A stretch of 64,000 nucleotides of DNA from Salipiger thiooxidans (GTDB taxonomy: Bacteria; Pseudomonadota; Alphaproteobacteria; Rhodobacterales; Rhodobacteraceae): NCBI RefSeq assembly GCF_900102075.1, contig NZ_FNAV01000001.1:124001-188000 (forward strand), given 5' to 3'. The translations under genes were made by a program, and so were the position numbers. The notes below the pieces were generated by a model. It worked only from the letters and a program-made list of their open reading frames with translations, did not search any database and had not been told where the DNA came from. This document shows, piece by piece, positions 25,372 through 33,416 of this stretch; the stretch's first letter is position 1, and each line of letters starts with the position of its first letter.

Positions 25372-26010
25372 TTACGGCAGGGTCACCCGGTAGAACGGCG
25401 CCTTTGCCTCGTCGGATGAGGCGACGGGCCCCGGCGCCGGCGTGTCGCTCTTGAGGGTGCATTCGACGCAATCCGGCGCCTTGGCCATCACCCGTTCCAC
25501 CCAGAGCGCAACCGCGGTCTGGCGCCCGGCCGGGTAGACCCGCAACACCGTGGTGGCGCCGCGCGGCGCCTCGTAGAGCCGCACGTGGCAGGCGGTGACA
25601 ATGCCGAAGAACCCGGGTCCGCCGCCGCGCGCAGCTCAGAACACGTCCGGACGCTCGGTGGCACTGGCGGTGATCAGCGTGGCGTCGGCCATGACGACTT
25701 CAACAGCCAGCACCGAGAAGCAGGCGATGCCCCAGGCCGCGGCATTCCAGCCGATGCCGCCGCCGAGCAGGTGGCCGCTGACCGTGACCGCGCCGCAATG
25801 CCCGGTCGGGAAGGCCAGCCCGTGCCGGTCGAGCGCGGCGGCGAGGCGGGTGTTGGTGACCGCCGCCCCGCGGCGACACCGTCATGCCCGCCGCCGCGGC
25901 ATGGCGCCCGGCCTCCTGCACGACGGCGGCAGAGGTGGCAGAGGTGGCAGAGGTGGCCCGCACGATTGGCGAGGTCCGCCGCTCGGGCTCGCGTAGACCT
26001 TGATCCCGAT
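25372..26010 (-). pseudogene. FAD-linked oxidase (berberine-bridge type) remnant
   Basis: Read leftward in two frames, the region yields the FAD-binding fold of a berberine-type oxidase: VRATSATSATSA, HAAAAGMTVSPRGGGH, then (other frame) VTNTRLAAALDRHGLAFPTG, HCGAVTVSGHLLGGGIGWN, ACFSVLAVEVVMADATLI and ARGGGPGFFGIVT. A TGA replaces the Trp codon in the family phrase DLFWAARGGG (the codon lies near 25635). A frameshift/deletion follows PRGGGH, and the C-terminal BBE half is absent. With three lesions it is clearly dead. A 9-bp unit repeated three times near the N-terminus produces the ATSATSATS run. Confidence 0.75.
25928..25957. repeat. Tandem 9-bp repeat inside the oxidase remnant
   Basis: GGCAGAGGT occurs three times in perfect tandem plus a further GGC. 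In the remnant's leftward frame it encodes Ala-Thr-Ser repeats. Such units arise by slippage and are tolerated here in a dead gene. Confidence 0.9.
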
Positions 26011-26079
26011 TGGCCGATGGACGATGAGACATGGGCAATCTCAAGCGGATAGATTTCTGCCATGAGTATAAGGACGGGT

Positions 26080-26112
26080 AAAAAGAGATCCCGAGGCCTC
26101 GGTTCTCTCTTT
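26080..26112 (-). terminator. Intrinsic terminator of the tRNA-Glu pair
   Basis: Read leftward, AAAGAGA pairs with TCTCTTT around an inner CCGAGG/CCTCGG stem, and the transcript then ends in a run of five T. It lies about 27 bases past the second tRNA and is the best-formed Rho-independent terminator in the window. Confidence 0.85.
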
Positions 26113-26138
26113 AGCTTCAATTTCTTACAGGAGAAAAG

Positions 26139-26213
26139 TGGCAGCCCGTAGGGGAATCGAACCCCTCTTTCCAGGTTGAAAACCTGGCGTCCTAACCGAT
26201 AGACGAACGGGCC
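26139..26213 (-). tRNA. tRNA-Glu (UUC), distal copy
   Basis: A 75-base tRNA with encoded CCA. The acceptor stem GGCCCGT pairs with ACGGGCT. The D arm contains GGTTAGGA. The anticodon stem is CCAGG/CCTGG with loop TTTTCAA, giving anticodon TTC. The T arm reads GAGGGGTTCGATTCCCC. It is identical to the copy 35 bases upstream (26249-26323), and both are probably cut from one transcript that ends at 26080. Confidence 0.97.
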
Positions 26214-26218
26214 ACGCT

Positions 26219-26234
26219 GCGACATTCCTGTCGC
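26219..26234 (-). other. Spacer hairpin with GNRA loop between the two tRNAs
   Basis: In the 35-base spacer, GCGACA and TGTCGC form a perfect 6-bp stem closed by GGAA, a GNRA tetraloop, in the leftward transcript. It probably separates the two tRNA precursors for processing. Confidence 0.55.
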
Positions 26235-26237
26235 GGA

Positions 26238-26338
26238 TCACGCTTCGGTGGCAGCCCGTAGGGGAATCGAACCCCTCTTTCCAGGTTGAAAACCTGGCGT
26301 CCTAACCGATAGACGAACGGGCCATATCCGAAGCGTGA
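26238..26338 (-). repeat. Perfect 11-bp inverted repeat enclosing the proximal tRNA-Glu
   Basis: TCACGCTTCGG (26238-26248) and CCGAAGCGTGA (26328-26338) are exact reverse complements flanking the proximal tRNA. In the RNA, the leader and trailer would pair and extend the acceptor stem. The distal copy lacks this pairing. Confidence 0.85.
26249..26323 (-). tRNA. tRNA-Glu (UUC), proximal copy
   Basis: Identical in all 75 bases to the copy at 26139-26213, including the encoded CCA and anticodon TTC. It lies downstream of recJ in the usual Rhodobacterales order. The flanking 11-bp inverted repeat and the promoter to its right indicate it is the first tRNA of the transcript. Confidence 0.97.
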
Positions 26339-26343
26339 CGCGG

Positions 26344-26372
26344 GTTTTAGGGAATTGCGGTGGCAGCCGCAA
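26344..26372 (-). promoter_or_regulatory. Probable tRNA-Glu promoter
   Basis: Read leftward, TTGCGG (26367-26372) and TAAAAC (26344-26349) are 17 bases apart. Transcription would start near 26338, at the beginning of the leader-trailer helix. The hexamers match the consensus only partly (3/6 and 4/6). Confidence 0.45.
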
Positions 26373-26466
26373 GACATATTTTCAGATTTTTCGCGGATCC
26401 CGAGACTTATCCGAAAAACCCCTTTTTCCCTTACCAATCAATACCTTGCCGAAACCGCACCCAAGC

Positions 26467-28206
26467 TCACGCCGGCGCGGCATCCTCCAGCCGCAACTGC
26501 ACCGCTCGGCGACCGTTCCACTCGTTGATCTCGAGCCGCCCGGCCATCTGGAATCGTTGCCCCTTGTGATCGGTCAGCGTCTGCCCCAGCGGCCCCTCGA
26601 AGGCGCCGAAGCAGATCGCGTCGAGCCGCGCGCCCAGCCCGTCCCCGAGGGAGAGCTTGAGATGCCCCGAGCCCACCTGCTTGGCAAAGCTCACCTGCAC
26701 GTCCGGGAAGGCAAAGCGCGGCGACGGCGCACCCGCCCCGAAGGGCCCTGCCCGCTCGAGCATCTCGCAAAGCTCCACCGTCGCGGCGCCGGGCATCAGC
26801 ATGCCGTCGAGCCTGAGGTCGGCAGCGCCCCCCTTGCCCGCCCCCTGCTTCGCCAAGAGCTCCGCCAGCCGCGCCATCGCCGCCTCGAGCTGCGCCTCTG
26901 CCACAGTCAGCCCCGCCGCCATCTTGTGACCGCCGCCCTTCAGCAGTAGCCCCTCCGCCACGAGCCGCTGCACGCTGGCGCCGAGATCCACGCCCGAGAC
27001 CGACCGCCCCGAGCCCTTGCCCTCGCCGCCGTCGAGCCCGATCACCACGGCGGGCCGGTTGGTCATCTCCTTGAGACGCGAGGCGACGATGCCCACCACG
27101 CCCGGGTGCCAGCCGTCGCCCGCGGCCCAGACCAGCGGCGCGTCGAGCCCGCGTGCCTCGGCCTGCGCCAGCGCCGAGGCACGCACCGCCTCCTCGACCT
27201 CGCGCCGCTCGGTGTTGAGCCGATCGAGCCGCTCGGCCAGCGCCTCGGCCTCATGACGATCGCGCGAGGCCAGCAGGCGGGCGCCGATGTCGGCCTGCCC
27301 GATGCGGCCGCCGGCGTTGACCCGCGGCCCGAGGACGTAGCCCAGGTGATAGGAGCTCGGCGCCGTGTCGAGCCGCGCCACGTCCGACAGCGCCACCAGC
27401 CCTGGCCGCTGCCGCCGCGCCATGACCGCGAGGCCCTGCCGCACCAGCGCCCGGTTGACGCCGATGAGCGGCGCCACATCCGCCACCGTGGCCAGCGCCA
27501 CGAGATCGAGCATCGACATCAGGTCCGGCCCGCGCGCGCCCGCCTCGCGCAGCTGCCGCCCGCATTCCACCAGCATCAGGAACACCACGGCCGCGGCACA
27601 GAGATGCGCCAGCGCCCCGTCCTCGTCCTGCCGGTTGGGGTTCACCACCGCGACGCAATCGGGCAGCGTCTCGCCGCCAAGGTGGTGGTCGAGCACCACC
27701 ACGTCGGCCCCCGCGGCGGCGGCGATGGGCTCGTGCGAGAGCGTGCCGCAGTCGACGCAGACGATCAGGTCATGCGCCCCGGCAAGCTGCTGCATGGCGG
27801 GCACGTTGGGCCCGTAGCCCTCGTCGATGCGGTCGGGGATGTAGAGCGTCGCCTCGCGCCCCATCTGGTGCAGCCAGTCGATCAGCAGCGCCGCCGAGGA
27901 GCCGCCGTCGACGTCGTAATCGGCAAAGACCGCGATGCGCTCGCGCCGCTTCACGGCCTCGAGGAAGCGCGCGGCGGCGGTCTCCATGTCGCGCAGCCCG
28001 CGCGGGTCCGGCAGCAGTTCGCGCAGCTTCGGCTCGAGATAGCCCGGCACCTCCGCAGGCTCGACGCCGAGCCGCGCCAGCACCGCGCACAGCGCCCGCG
28101 GCTGGCCGGTCTGCTGCGCCATCGCCTCGGCCTGCCGCTCCTGCTCCACGCCCGGCCCGACCCAGCGCCGACCGTTCAGTGAGCTCTCAACCCCGAGATA
28201 TGACAT
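26467..28206 (-). CDS. recJ: Single-stranded-DNA-specific exonuclease RecJ
   Basis: A 579-residue 5'-3' exonuclease used in recombination and mismatch repair. The DHH-family phosphoesterase motifs are present: ADYDVDGGSSAALL (about 93-106), CVDCGT, LDHHL and VALATVADVAPL. The DHHA1 domain carries GGGHKMAAG (about 415-425), and the C-terminal OB domain completes the usual length. The start MSYLGVESSLNGRRW matches the conserved N-terminus. It lies between glpX and the tRNA-Glu genes. Confidence 0.96.
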   Translation of the reverse strand: MSYLGVESSLNGRRWVGPGVEQERQAEAMAQQTGQPRALCAVLARLGVEPAEVPGYLEPKLRELLPDPRGLRDMETAAARFLEAVKRRERIAVFADYDVDGGSSAALLIDWLHQMGREATLYIPDRIDEGYGPNVPAMQQLAGAHDLIVCVDCGTLSHEPIAAAAGADVVVLDHHLGGETLPDCVAVVNPNRQDEDGALAHLCAAAVVFLMLVECGRQLREAGARGPDLMSMLDLVALATVADVAPLIGVNRALVRQGLAVMARRQRPGLVALSDVARLDTAPSSYHLGYVLGPRVNAGGRIGQADIGARLLASRDRHEAEALAERLDRLNTERREVEEAVRASALAQAEARGLDAPLVWAAGDGWHPGVVGIVASRLKEMTNRPAVVIGLDGGEGKGSGRSVSGVDLGASVQRLVAEGLLLKGGGHKMAAGLTVAEAQLEAAMARLAELLAKQGAGKGGAADLRLDGMLMPGAATVELCEMLERAGPFGAGAPSPRFAFPDVQVSFAKQVGSGHLKLSLGDGLGARLDAICFGAFEGPLGQTLTDHKGQRFQMAGRLEINEWNGRRAVQLRLEDAAPA

Positions 28207-28296
28207 GCCATCGTCCCCTTGCCTCAGCGCAGACCGGATAACGCAGAAAGGCGGGAAACGGAACGCCGCTCCCCGCCTTTCATGTTGTCCACGATC

Positions 28297-28323
28297 CCCG
28301 GCCGGACGGATGCCCCGGCCGGG
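28297..28323 (-). terminator. GC-rich hairpin between glpX and recJ
   Basis: CCCGGCCGG and CCGGCCGGG form a perfect 9-bp stem around a nine-base loop, just past the glpX stop. No T run follows, so it may attenuate rather than stop transcription into recJ. Confidence 0.5.
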
Positions 28324-28330
28324 CGCCCGA

Positions 28331-29296
28331 TCACTCGAACGGGTTGCGGTAGATCACCCGGCGCACGGAGCCGGTCTTCGAGCGCATCAGGATGGTCTCG
28401 GTGGTGATCCAGCCCGGCTCGCGCTTGATGCCCGAGAGGATCGAGCCGTTGGTCACGCCGGTGGCGGCGAAGATCACGTCCGCGGTGACCATCTCGTCAC
28501 GCTTGTAGATCTTGTCGAGATCGGTGATCCCGGCCTTGGCGGCGCGGGCCTTCTCGTCGTCGTTGCGGAACAGCAGCTTGCCATACATCTGGCCGCCCAT
28601 GCACTTGAGCGCGGCCGAGGCCAGCACGCCCTCGGGTGCGCCGCCGGACCCCATGTACATGTCGATGCCGGTCAGGTGGGACTCGGCGCAGTGCATGACA
28701 CCGGCCACGTCACCGTCGGTGATCAGGCGGATGGCGGCACCGGTGGCGCGCACCTCGGCGATCATCTCCTCGTGGCGCGGACGCTCGAGGATGCAGCAGG
28801 TGATGTCCGACGGTTTGCAGCCCTTGACCTTGGCCAGCGCCTCGACGCGCTCGGTGGGGGTCATGTCGAGCGTCACCACGTCCTCGGGGAAGCCCGGCCC
28901 GATGGCCAGCTTTTCCATGTAGACGTCGGGCGCGTGCAGCATCGAGCCGCGCGGCCCCATGGCAATCACCGTGAGGGCGTTCGGCATGTCCTTGGCGGTG
29001 AGAGTGGTGCCTTCCAGCGGGTCGAGCGCGATGTCCACGCCCGGGCCGTTCCCGGTGCCGACTTCCTCGCCGATGTAGAGCATCGGCGCCTCGTCGCGCT
29101 CGCCTTCGCCGATCACCACGACGCCCTTGATGTCGAGCTTGTTGAGCTGGTCGCGCATGGCGTTGACCGCGGCCTGGTCAGCGGCCTTCTCGTCGCCGTG
29201 GCCCACGAGCTTGGCCGAGGCAATGGCAGCCTGCTCTGCCACCCGGGCGAGGCCGAGCGACAACATGCGGTCGTTGAAATCCTTGGGGATCGACAT
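28331..29296 (-). CDS. glpX: Class II fructose-1,6-bisphosphatase GlpX
   Basis: A 321-residue enzyme that hydrolyses fructose 1,6-bisphosphate in gluconeogenesis. Metal and substrate motifs are clear: VVIGEGERDEAPML (about 57-70), DPLEGTTL, ITDGDVAG and MGSGGAPEGVLA. The length and the ending RVIYRNPFE fit the family. The start MSIPKDFNDRML has AGAGGAAG upstream. The open frame further upstream is not conserved-looking. It sits in the hom-glpX-recJ order common in Rhodobacterales. Confidence 0.96.
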   Translation of the reverse strand: MSIPKDFNDRMLSLGLARVAEQAAIASAKLVGHGDEKAADQAAVNAMRDQLNKLDIKGVVVIGEGERDEAPMLYIGEEVGTGNGPGVDIALDPLEGTTLTAKDMPNALTVIAMGPRGSMLHAPDVYMEKLAIGPGFPEDVVTLDMTPTERVEALAKVKGCKPSDITCCILERPRHEEMIAEVRATGAAIRLITDGDVAGVMHCAESHLTGIDMYMGSGGAPEGVLASAALKCMGGQMYGKLLFRNDDEKARAAKAGITDLDKIYKRDEMVTADVIFAATGVTNGSILSGIKREPGWITTETILMRSKTGSVRRVIYRNPFE

Positions 29297-29515
29297 CGAG
29301 ACTTCCTCTGAAATGGCTGTCGTTCGGGGTGTAGCCCGCACAACCCTGAGCCACAAGGCCGGTGACGCTAACGCCCCTGCCTTATCGGCAGAACGCACAC
29401 ACCCGCCCGAAAGCGCAGCTCCACGCCGCCCCGCTCCTCACCGCACCGCCCTTCGAACCGGCACCGGACATCCCACATACCGGCTGCACACCCCGACACG
29501 GCCCCCACCTTTCGA

Positions 29516-29560
29516 CTTGCCGGACAAAACACCCGGGGGTGAGGCGCACAGCGCCCCCTG
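29516..29560 (+). repeat. Intergenic repeat, degenerate copy
   Basis: It begins CTTGCCGGACAAAACACCCG and ends in CAGCGCCCCCTG, matching the start and end of the copy at 29677-29731 but lacking its middle hairpin. Confidence 0.55.
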
Positions 29561-29676
29561 CTCGTCCGTGGCATGCAACGTCCAGACCCCAATGGGCCGT
29601 TCCATCTCCACCCGCCTCCGGAGGGCCGTCTCTCCGGCGAAAACCGCCTCCCCTCCCGCGCAACCCGGCCCCTTCA

Positions 29677-29731
29677 TCTTGCCGGATAAACTCCGGGGGA
29701 GTCTCCGCAGGAGACGGGGGCAGCGCCCCCT
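29677..29731 (+). repeat. Intergenic double-hairpin repeat
   Basis: It carries two consecutive perfect hairpins: GTCTCC-gca-GGAGAC and GGGGGC-agc-GCCCCC. The lead-in CTTGCCGGATAAACTCCGG is shared in part with the other copies. Elements of this wording are scattered in Rhodobacterales intergenic DNA and behave like REP sequences. Confidence 0.7.
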
Positions 29732-29835
29732 TCCGCCTTCACCACAAACGCGGCGCCAGACACAGCGCCCCGCACCTTCAACAGCAAACACCAGGGACCG
29801 GCACCCGCCAGCCCCCGACGCTCACCTTCCGGGGA

Positions 29836-31122
29836 TCAGACCTGCTCGATGCGCAACGCCACCGGGTCGCCGATGACGACGCCGGTGCCCGGCATCGCCG
29901 CCAGCGCCGTGTCGAGCGCCGCGCGGGTGGTCTTGTGGGTCACGATCAGCACCGGGGCCGCCTCGTTGACGTGGTCGTACTGGCGCATGCGGTGGATCGA
30001 GACCCCGGCCTCGCCCAGCGCCGAGGCGACCTTGGCGAGCGCCCCCGGCTTGTCGGCCAGCGCCATGCGCAGGTAGTAGGGCGCGGGGGTCGTGGCCCTG
30101 GCCGCGACCGCCTTCACCAGCTTGCTCGCGGGGGCCCCGAAGGTGGTAACGCGGGTGCCGCGCGCGATGTCGAGCACGTCGCCCATCACCGCGCTCGCGG
30201 TCGGGCCCTCGCCCGCACCGGCGCCGCGCAGCACGATCTGGCCGACCTGGTCGCCCTCGATCACCACCATGTTGGTGCCGCCGTCGAGCTGGCCCAGAGG
30301 CGAGGTCGCGGGCACGAGGCAGGGCGACATCGACTGCTCGAGCCCGCGACCGGACATGCGGCACACGCCCAGCAGCTTGATCTTGTAGCCCATGTCCGCG
30401 GCCTGGCGGATGTCGTCGATGCTGACCCGCCCGATGCCCTCGAGCTCGACCCCGTCGAAGGCCACCTGCGTGCCGTAGGCGATGGCCGACAGCAGCGACA
30501 GCTTGTGGCCGGCGTCGATGCCCCCCACGTCGAGCTCGGGATCGGCCTCGAGATAGCCCAGCCCGTCGGCCTCGGCGAAGGCCTCGTCGTAGCTGAGCCC
30601 GCCGCTTTCCATGCGGGTCAGGATGTAGTTGCAGGTGCCGTTCATCACGCCCATGACGCGGGTCACCTCGTTGGCGGCAAGGCCCTCGGTCAGCGCCTTG
30701 ATGACCGGGATGCCGCCGGCGACCGCCGCCTCGAAGCGCAGCACGCAGCCGTTGGCCTCGGCAAGCTCGGCCAGCGCCTGGCCGTGGTGGGCGAGCAGCG
30801 CCTTGTTGGCGGTGACCACGTCCTTGCCCGCCTTCAGGGCCGCCTCGACCGCGGCCTTGGCCGGGCCGTCGGAGCCGCCCACCAGCTCGACGAAGACGTC
30901 CACGTCGTCACGGGTTGCGAGCATGACGGGGTCGTCCTCCCAGCCGTAGCTGTCGAGCGGAACGCCCCGGTCCTTGTCGCGGTTGCGGGCGGAGACCGCC
31001 GAGATCGCGATGCCGCGGCCCGAGCGGTCCTCGAGCAGCGCCGCCTTCTGGCGCACGATCTTGACGACACCGGCACCCACGGTGCCCAGGCCGGCGATCC
31101 CGAGACGGAGGGGGTCAGACAT
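29836..31122 (-). CDS. hom: Homoserine dehydrogenase
   Basis: A 428-residue NAD(P)-dependent enzyme reducing aspartate semialdehyde to homoserine, on the way to threonine and methionine. The nucleotide-binding start is LGIAGLGTVGAGVVKIV. The central catalytic domain has VMNGTCNYILTRME and LGYLEADPELDVGGIDAGHKLS. The C-terminal ACT domain (about 345-425) gives threonine feedback control in this family. It precedes glpX after a 539-base gap. Confidence 0.96.
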   Translation of the reverse strand: MSDPLRLGIAGLGTVGAGVVKIVRQKAALLEDRSGRGIAISAVSARNRDKDRGVPLDSYGWEDDPVMLATRDDVDVFVELVGGSDGPAKAAVEAALKAGKDVVTANKALLAHHGQALAELAEANGCVLRFEAAVAGGIPVIKALTEGLAANEVTRVMGVMNGTCNYILTRMESGGLSYDEAFAEADGLGYLEADPELDVGGIDAGHKLSLLSAIAYGTQVAFDGVELEGIGRVSIDDIRQAADMGYKIKLLGVCRMSGRGLEQSMSPCLVPATSPLGQLDGGTNMVVIEGDQVGQIVLRGAGAGEGPTASAVMGDVLDIARGTRVTTFGAPASKLVKAVAARATTPAPYYLRMALADKPGALAKVASALGEAGVSIHRMRQYDHVNEAAPVLIVTHKTTRAALDTALAAMPGTGVVIGDPVALRIEQV

Positions 31123-31270
31123 GGGCGGGTTCCTTCTTGCTGTTGTCTCGATGCGTTCAGGTTGCCGGAGGGCTTATCTGCATGGCCCGCCCTGTGCAAC
31201 GGGATCAGCGTGGCCATCGCCGAAATCCTGGGGGTGGAGGCTGTCGCGGAGGCGGTCCCTGCGGGACCGG

Positions 31271-31329
31271 AGGGGGCGCTGCCCCCGTCTCCTGCCGGAG
31301 ACTCCCCCGGGATATTTCCTGCCAGAGGA
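31271..31329 (-). repeat. Intergenic double-hairpin repeat, inverted copy
   Basis: Read leftward, it repeats the 29677-29731 element: GGGGGAGTCTCC, a changed loop (ggc in place of gc), GGAGACGGGGGCAGCGCCCCC. Both stems are conserved. With the first copy it brackets hom in inverted orientation. Confidence 0.7.
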
Positions 31330-31380
31330 AGACAGGGGGCTGGTCGGCCCGAGTTTTTGCGTACCAGAATGGCAGCGTGC

Positions 31381-31686
31381 TCACTCGGGCAGGGTGACGC
31401 CGTCGTCCATCCGGGTGCGGTCGGTTGCCGGGACCACCGGGCCCTGCAGCGCCTCGGCGCGGGCGCGAAGCCCCGAGACCCGGCCCTCGATCCCGGCGCG
31501 CATCTCTGGCGTCGCCCGCGGTTCGGCGCCCCGCACCAGCGCCTCGAGCGGCAGGATCGCGGGGAACGGCGCGTATTCGGTTCCCGGGGTGCGGGCGGCG
31601 TCGAGCTCGGGGAACTGGGCGCAGCCGCTTTGTGTCGCCAGCGCGGCGACGAGGCTCAGGCAGGACAGGCTGGTCGAAAGGCGCAT
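31381..31686 (-). CDS. Small putative lipoprotein or secreted protein
   Basis: A 101-residue protein with a signal peptide (MRLSTSLSCLSLVAALATQS) followed by GCAQF, where Cys22 may be lipid-modified, although Gln at -3 is unusual for a lipobox. The remainder (FPELDAARTPGTEYAPFPAI, then LPLEALVRGAEP) resembles small uncharacterised periplasmic proteins of Rhodobacterales. It is divergent from the TetR gene, with 99 bases between starts. The function is unknown. Confidence 0.7.
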   Translation of the reverse strand: MRLSTSLSCLSLVAALATQSGCAQFPELDAARTPGTEYAPFPAILPLEALVRGAEPRATPEMRAGIEGRVSGLRARAEALQGPVVPATDRTRMDDGVTLPE

Positions 31687-31762
31687 CGGCGGGTCCGTCT
31701 TCGGTCTGTCACCCTCTTGCCGCAGTCGACGGCGCGGGGCAAGCGCAACGCTTGATCTGAAC

Positions 31763-31778
31763 GGTTGTTCATATAACC
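31763..31778. promoter_or_regulatory. Candidate TetR operator overlapping its promoter
   Basis: GGTTGT-TCAT-ATAACC is a 6-bp inverted repeat with one mismatch. Its right arm overlaps a good -10 hexamer (TATAAC, 31772-31777) eight bases before the TetR ATG. Autorepression is the simplest reading. The leader would be extremely short. Confidence 0.4.
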
Positions 31779-31785
31779 TCGTGCC

Positions 31786-32376
31786 ATGGCCCGCACCCAA
31801 GGTTCGCATTCCGACATCACCGGTCCGCGCGTCCGCGACGCGGCGCTGAGGCTGTTCGCGCAGTACGGATATGCCGCCGTCTCGATGCGACAGATCGCGC
31901 GCGAGGTCGGCGTGCAGGCGGGCGCGCTCTACAACTATACCCCCGACAAGCAGGCGCTGCTGTTTTCGCTGCTGCGCGGCCACATGGACGAGCTGCTCGA
32001 GGCGTGGGAGGCGGCGCCCCGCCCCGAGGGCGCGGTGGCGCGGCTCGAGGGCTTCGTGCGCTTCCACATCCGCTTCAACCTCGACCGGCCCGAGGCAATC
32101 TTCATATCCTACATGGAGCTGCGCAACCTCGAGCCCGGGAATTTCGCGGTGATCGAGGCGCAGCGGAAGCGCTACGAGAGCGCGCTCGAGGAGATCCTGC
32201 GCGACGGTCAGGCCGAGGGCGCCTTCTCGGTGCCCGACACGCGGCTGGCCTCGTATGCGCTCATCGCCATGCTCACCGGGGTGAACACCTGGTACCGGGC
32301 GGGCGGGCGGCTCTCGATCGAGGAGGTGGCGGACATCTACTGGGACATGGTCCGCAAGTCCGTCGCCATCGGCTGA
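31786..32376 (+). CDS. TetR-family transcriptional regulator
   Basis: A 196-residue regulator. The N-terminal helix-turn-helix covers about 15-62 (RVRDAALRLFAQYGYAAVSM, then QIAREVGVQAGALYNYTPDK). A helical ligand domain follows with ALIAMLTGVNTWYRAGGRLS, a form seen in regulators of acyl-CoA and branched-chain acid catabolism. No such genes adjoin it, so the target is open. A dyad at its promoter suggests autoregulation. It may also control the divergent small lipoprotein. Confidence 0.9.
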   Translation: MARTQGSHSDITGPRVRDAALRLFAQYGYAAVSMRQIAREVGVQAGALYNYTPDKQALLFSLLRGHMDELLEAWEAAPRPEGAVARLEGFVRFHIRFNLDRPEAIFISYMELRNLEPGNFAVIEAQRKRYESALEEILRDGQAEGAFSVPDTRLASYALIAMLTGVNTWYRAGGRLSIEEVADIYWDMVRKSVAIG

Positions 32377-32395
32377 GCCCGCCCCTGCCCCGCGC

Positions 32396-32827
32396 TCAGC
32401 GCGTGGCCTGGATCGACTCGAGGTATTCCAGCAGCGCCACCATCTTCCGCGGCGTCGGCGTCATCACCCCGTCGCCGGTGTCGAGCGGCACGAGGTCGCC
32501 CTTCAGCAGCTCGCCGAACTCGGGCATACTGGGCCCGTCGAGATCGGACCGCGCGTAGCCGTCGATCATCGAGAGCACCTTCGCCCGCGGGAAACTGTCG
32601 CCGTGGCGCAGCGCGATGAGTGTCAGGTCCTTGGGCGGCGTCGACATCGCCCGCGCCATCTCGCCGTCGCCCCTGGCGCTCTCGCCGTGGCAGACCGAGC
32701 AATATTCCAGGAACAGCGCCCGTCCGTCGCTGGCCTCGGGCATCTCGTCCCGCGTACAGGCCGCCACCGCGAGGATCACCCCAAGCACCGCCACGGGCCA
32801 AAGCCCGCCTGCCAGTCGTCCCGTCAT
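32396..32827 (-). CDS. Lipid-anchored c-type cytochrome
   Basis: A 143-residue monoheme cytochrome. The N-terminus is a lipoprotein signal (VLGVILAVAAC, Cys24). The heme motif CSVCH is at residues 43-47, and SMPEF in the C-terminal third provides the probable axial methionine. The start at 32827 was chosen because the longer upstream frame lacks a signal. It would carry electrons at the periplasmic face of the inner membrane. The partners are not encoded nearby. Confidence 0.88.
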   Translation of the reverse strand: MTGRLAGGLWPVAVLGVILAVAACTRDEMPEASDGRALFLEYCSVCHGESARGDGEMARAMSTPPKDLTLIALRHGDSFPRAKVLSMIDGYARSDLDGPSMPEFGELLKGDLVPLDTGDGVMTPTPRKMVALLEYLESIQATR

Positions 32828-32969
32828 TCCCGTCTCCCTGCTCGTGTCTTTCCCTCTTCTCTCGCCCGCGCGGCAGGCCAGATCAACCCCTCGCGTCACG
32901 CGGGACGGCAGGGGATGACATTCCCGCATCGCAAGGTCATGGTGCCGACACGTTCCCGGAGGAGTCCCG

Positions 32970-33404
32970 ATGCCAGTCCACGCGCTGACCATGCTTGCCG
33001 CCGGAATCGGCATCCCGGTTCTCGCGGCGCTCAACGCGCGGCTCGGCGCCTTCATCGGCTCGCCCGCCGCCGCCGCGGTGATCCTGTTCTGCGTGGCGCT
33101 CGTCGTAGCGCTGGTGACCATGTTCGTCATCGACCCCCGCCCCATCACCCGCGCCGTGGAGGCGCCGCGGCACCTGTTCCTCGGCGGCATCTTCGTCGCC
33201 TTCTACGTGCTGAGCGTCACCTTCATCGCGCCGCATTTCGGGGTCGGGCGGGCGATCTTCTTCGTGCTGGTGGGGCAACTGCTGAGCGCCGCGATCATCG
33301 ACCATTTCGGCCTTTTCGGCGCGCGCACCGTGCCGCTGACGCTGAACCGGGCGGGCGGCATCGCGCTGATGGGCATCGGCGTCTGGCTGGCCCAGCGCGG
33401 CTGA
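32970..33404 (+). CDS. DMT-superfamily small membrane protein (DUF606/YdcZ type)
   Basis: A 144-residue protein with five hydrophobic helices, starting MPVHALTMLAAGIGIPVLAA. PVLAALNARLG in the first helix and SVTFIAPHFGVGRAIFFVLV with GQLLSAAIIDHFG in the later helices are the family signature. CGGAGGAG precedes the ATG. It is a probable half-size transporter acting as a dimer, with an unknown substrate. It is convergent with the MerR gene, 12 bases apart. Confidence 0.88.
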   Translation: MPVHALTMLAAGIGIPVLAALNARLGAFIGSPAAAAVILFCVALVVALVTMFVIDPRPITRAVEAPRHLFLGGIFVAFYVLSVTFIAPHFGVGRAIFFVLVGQLLSAAIIDHFGLFGARTVPLTLNRAGGIALMGIGVWLAQRG

Positions 33405-33416
33405 GACCCGCGCCGC

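Larger units (their letters stand above)
29297..29835. other. Gene-free region between hom and glpX with two repeat copies
   Basis: These 539 bases are C-rich and show only frames with random-looking proline/arginine content. They contain two copies of a hairpin-forming intergenic repeat (29516-29560 and 29677-29731). A third copy lies in inverted orientation on the far side of hom. Any glpX promoter would lie near 29300-29370. Confidence 0.6.

Noticed and set aside
25628-25640. TGA in the FAD oxidase as a possible selenocysteine codon
   Set aside because: It replaces a conserved Trp rather than Cys, no stem-loop suited to selenocysteine insertion is seen, and the gene has other lesions.
25928-25957. 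Tandem 9-bp repeat as a CRISPR or phase-variation element
   Set aside because: There are only three units without spacers, inside a gene that is already dead.
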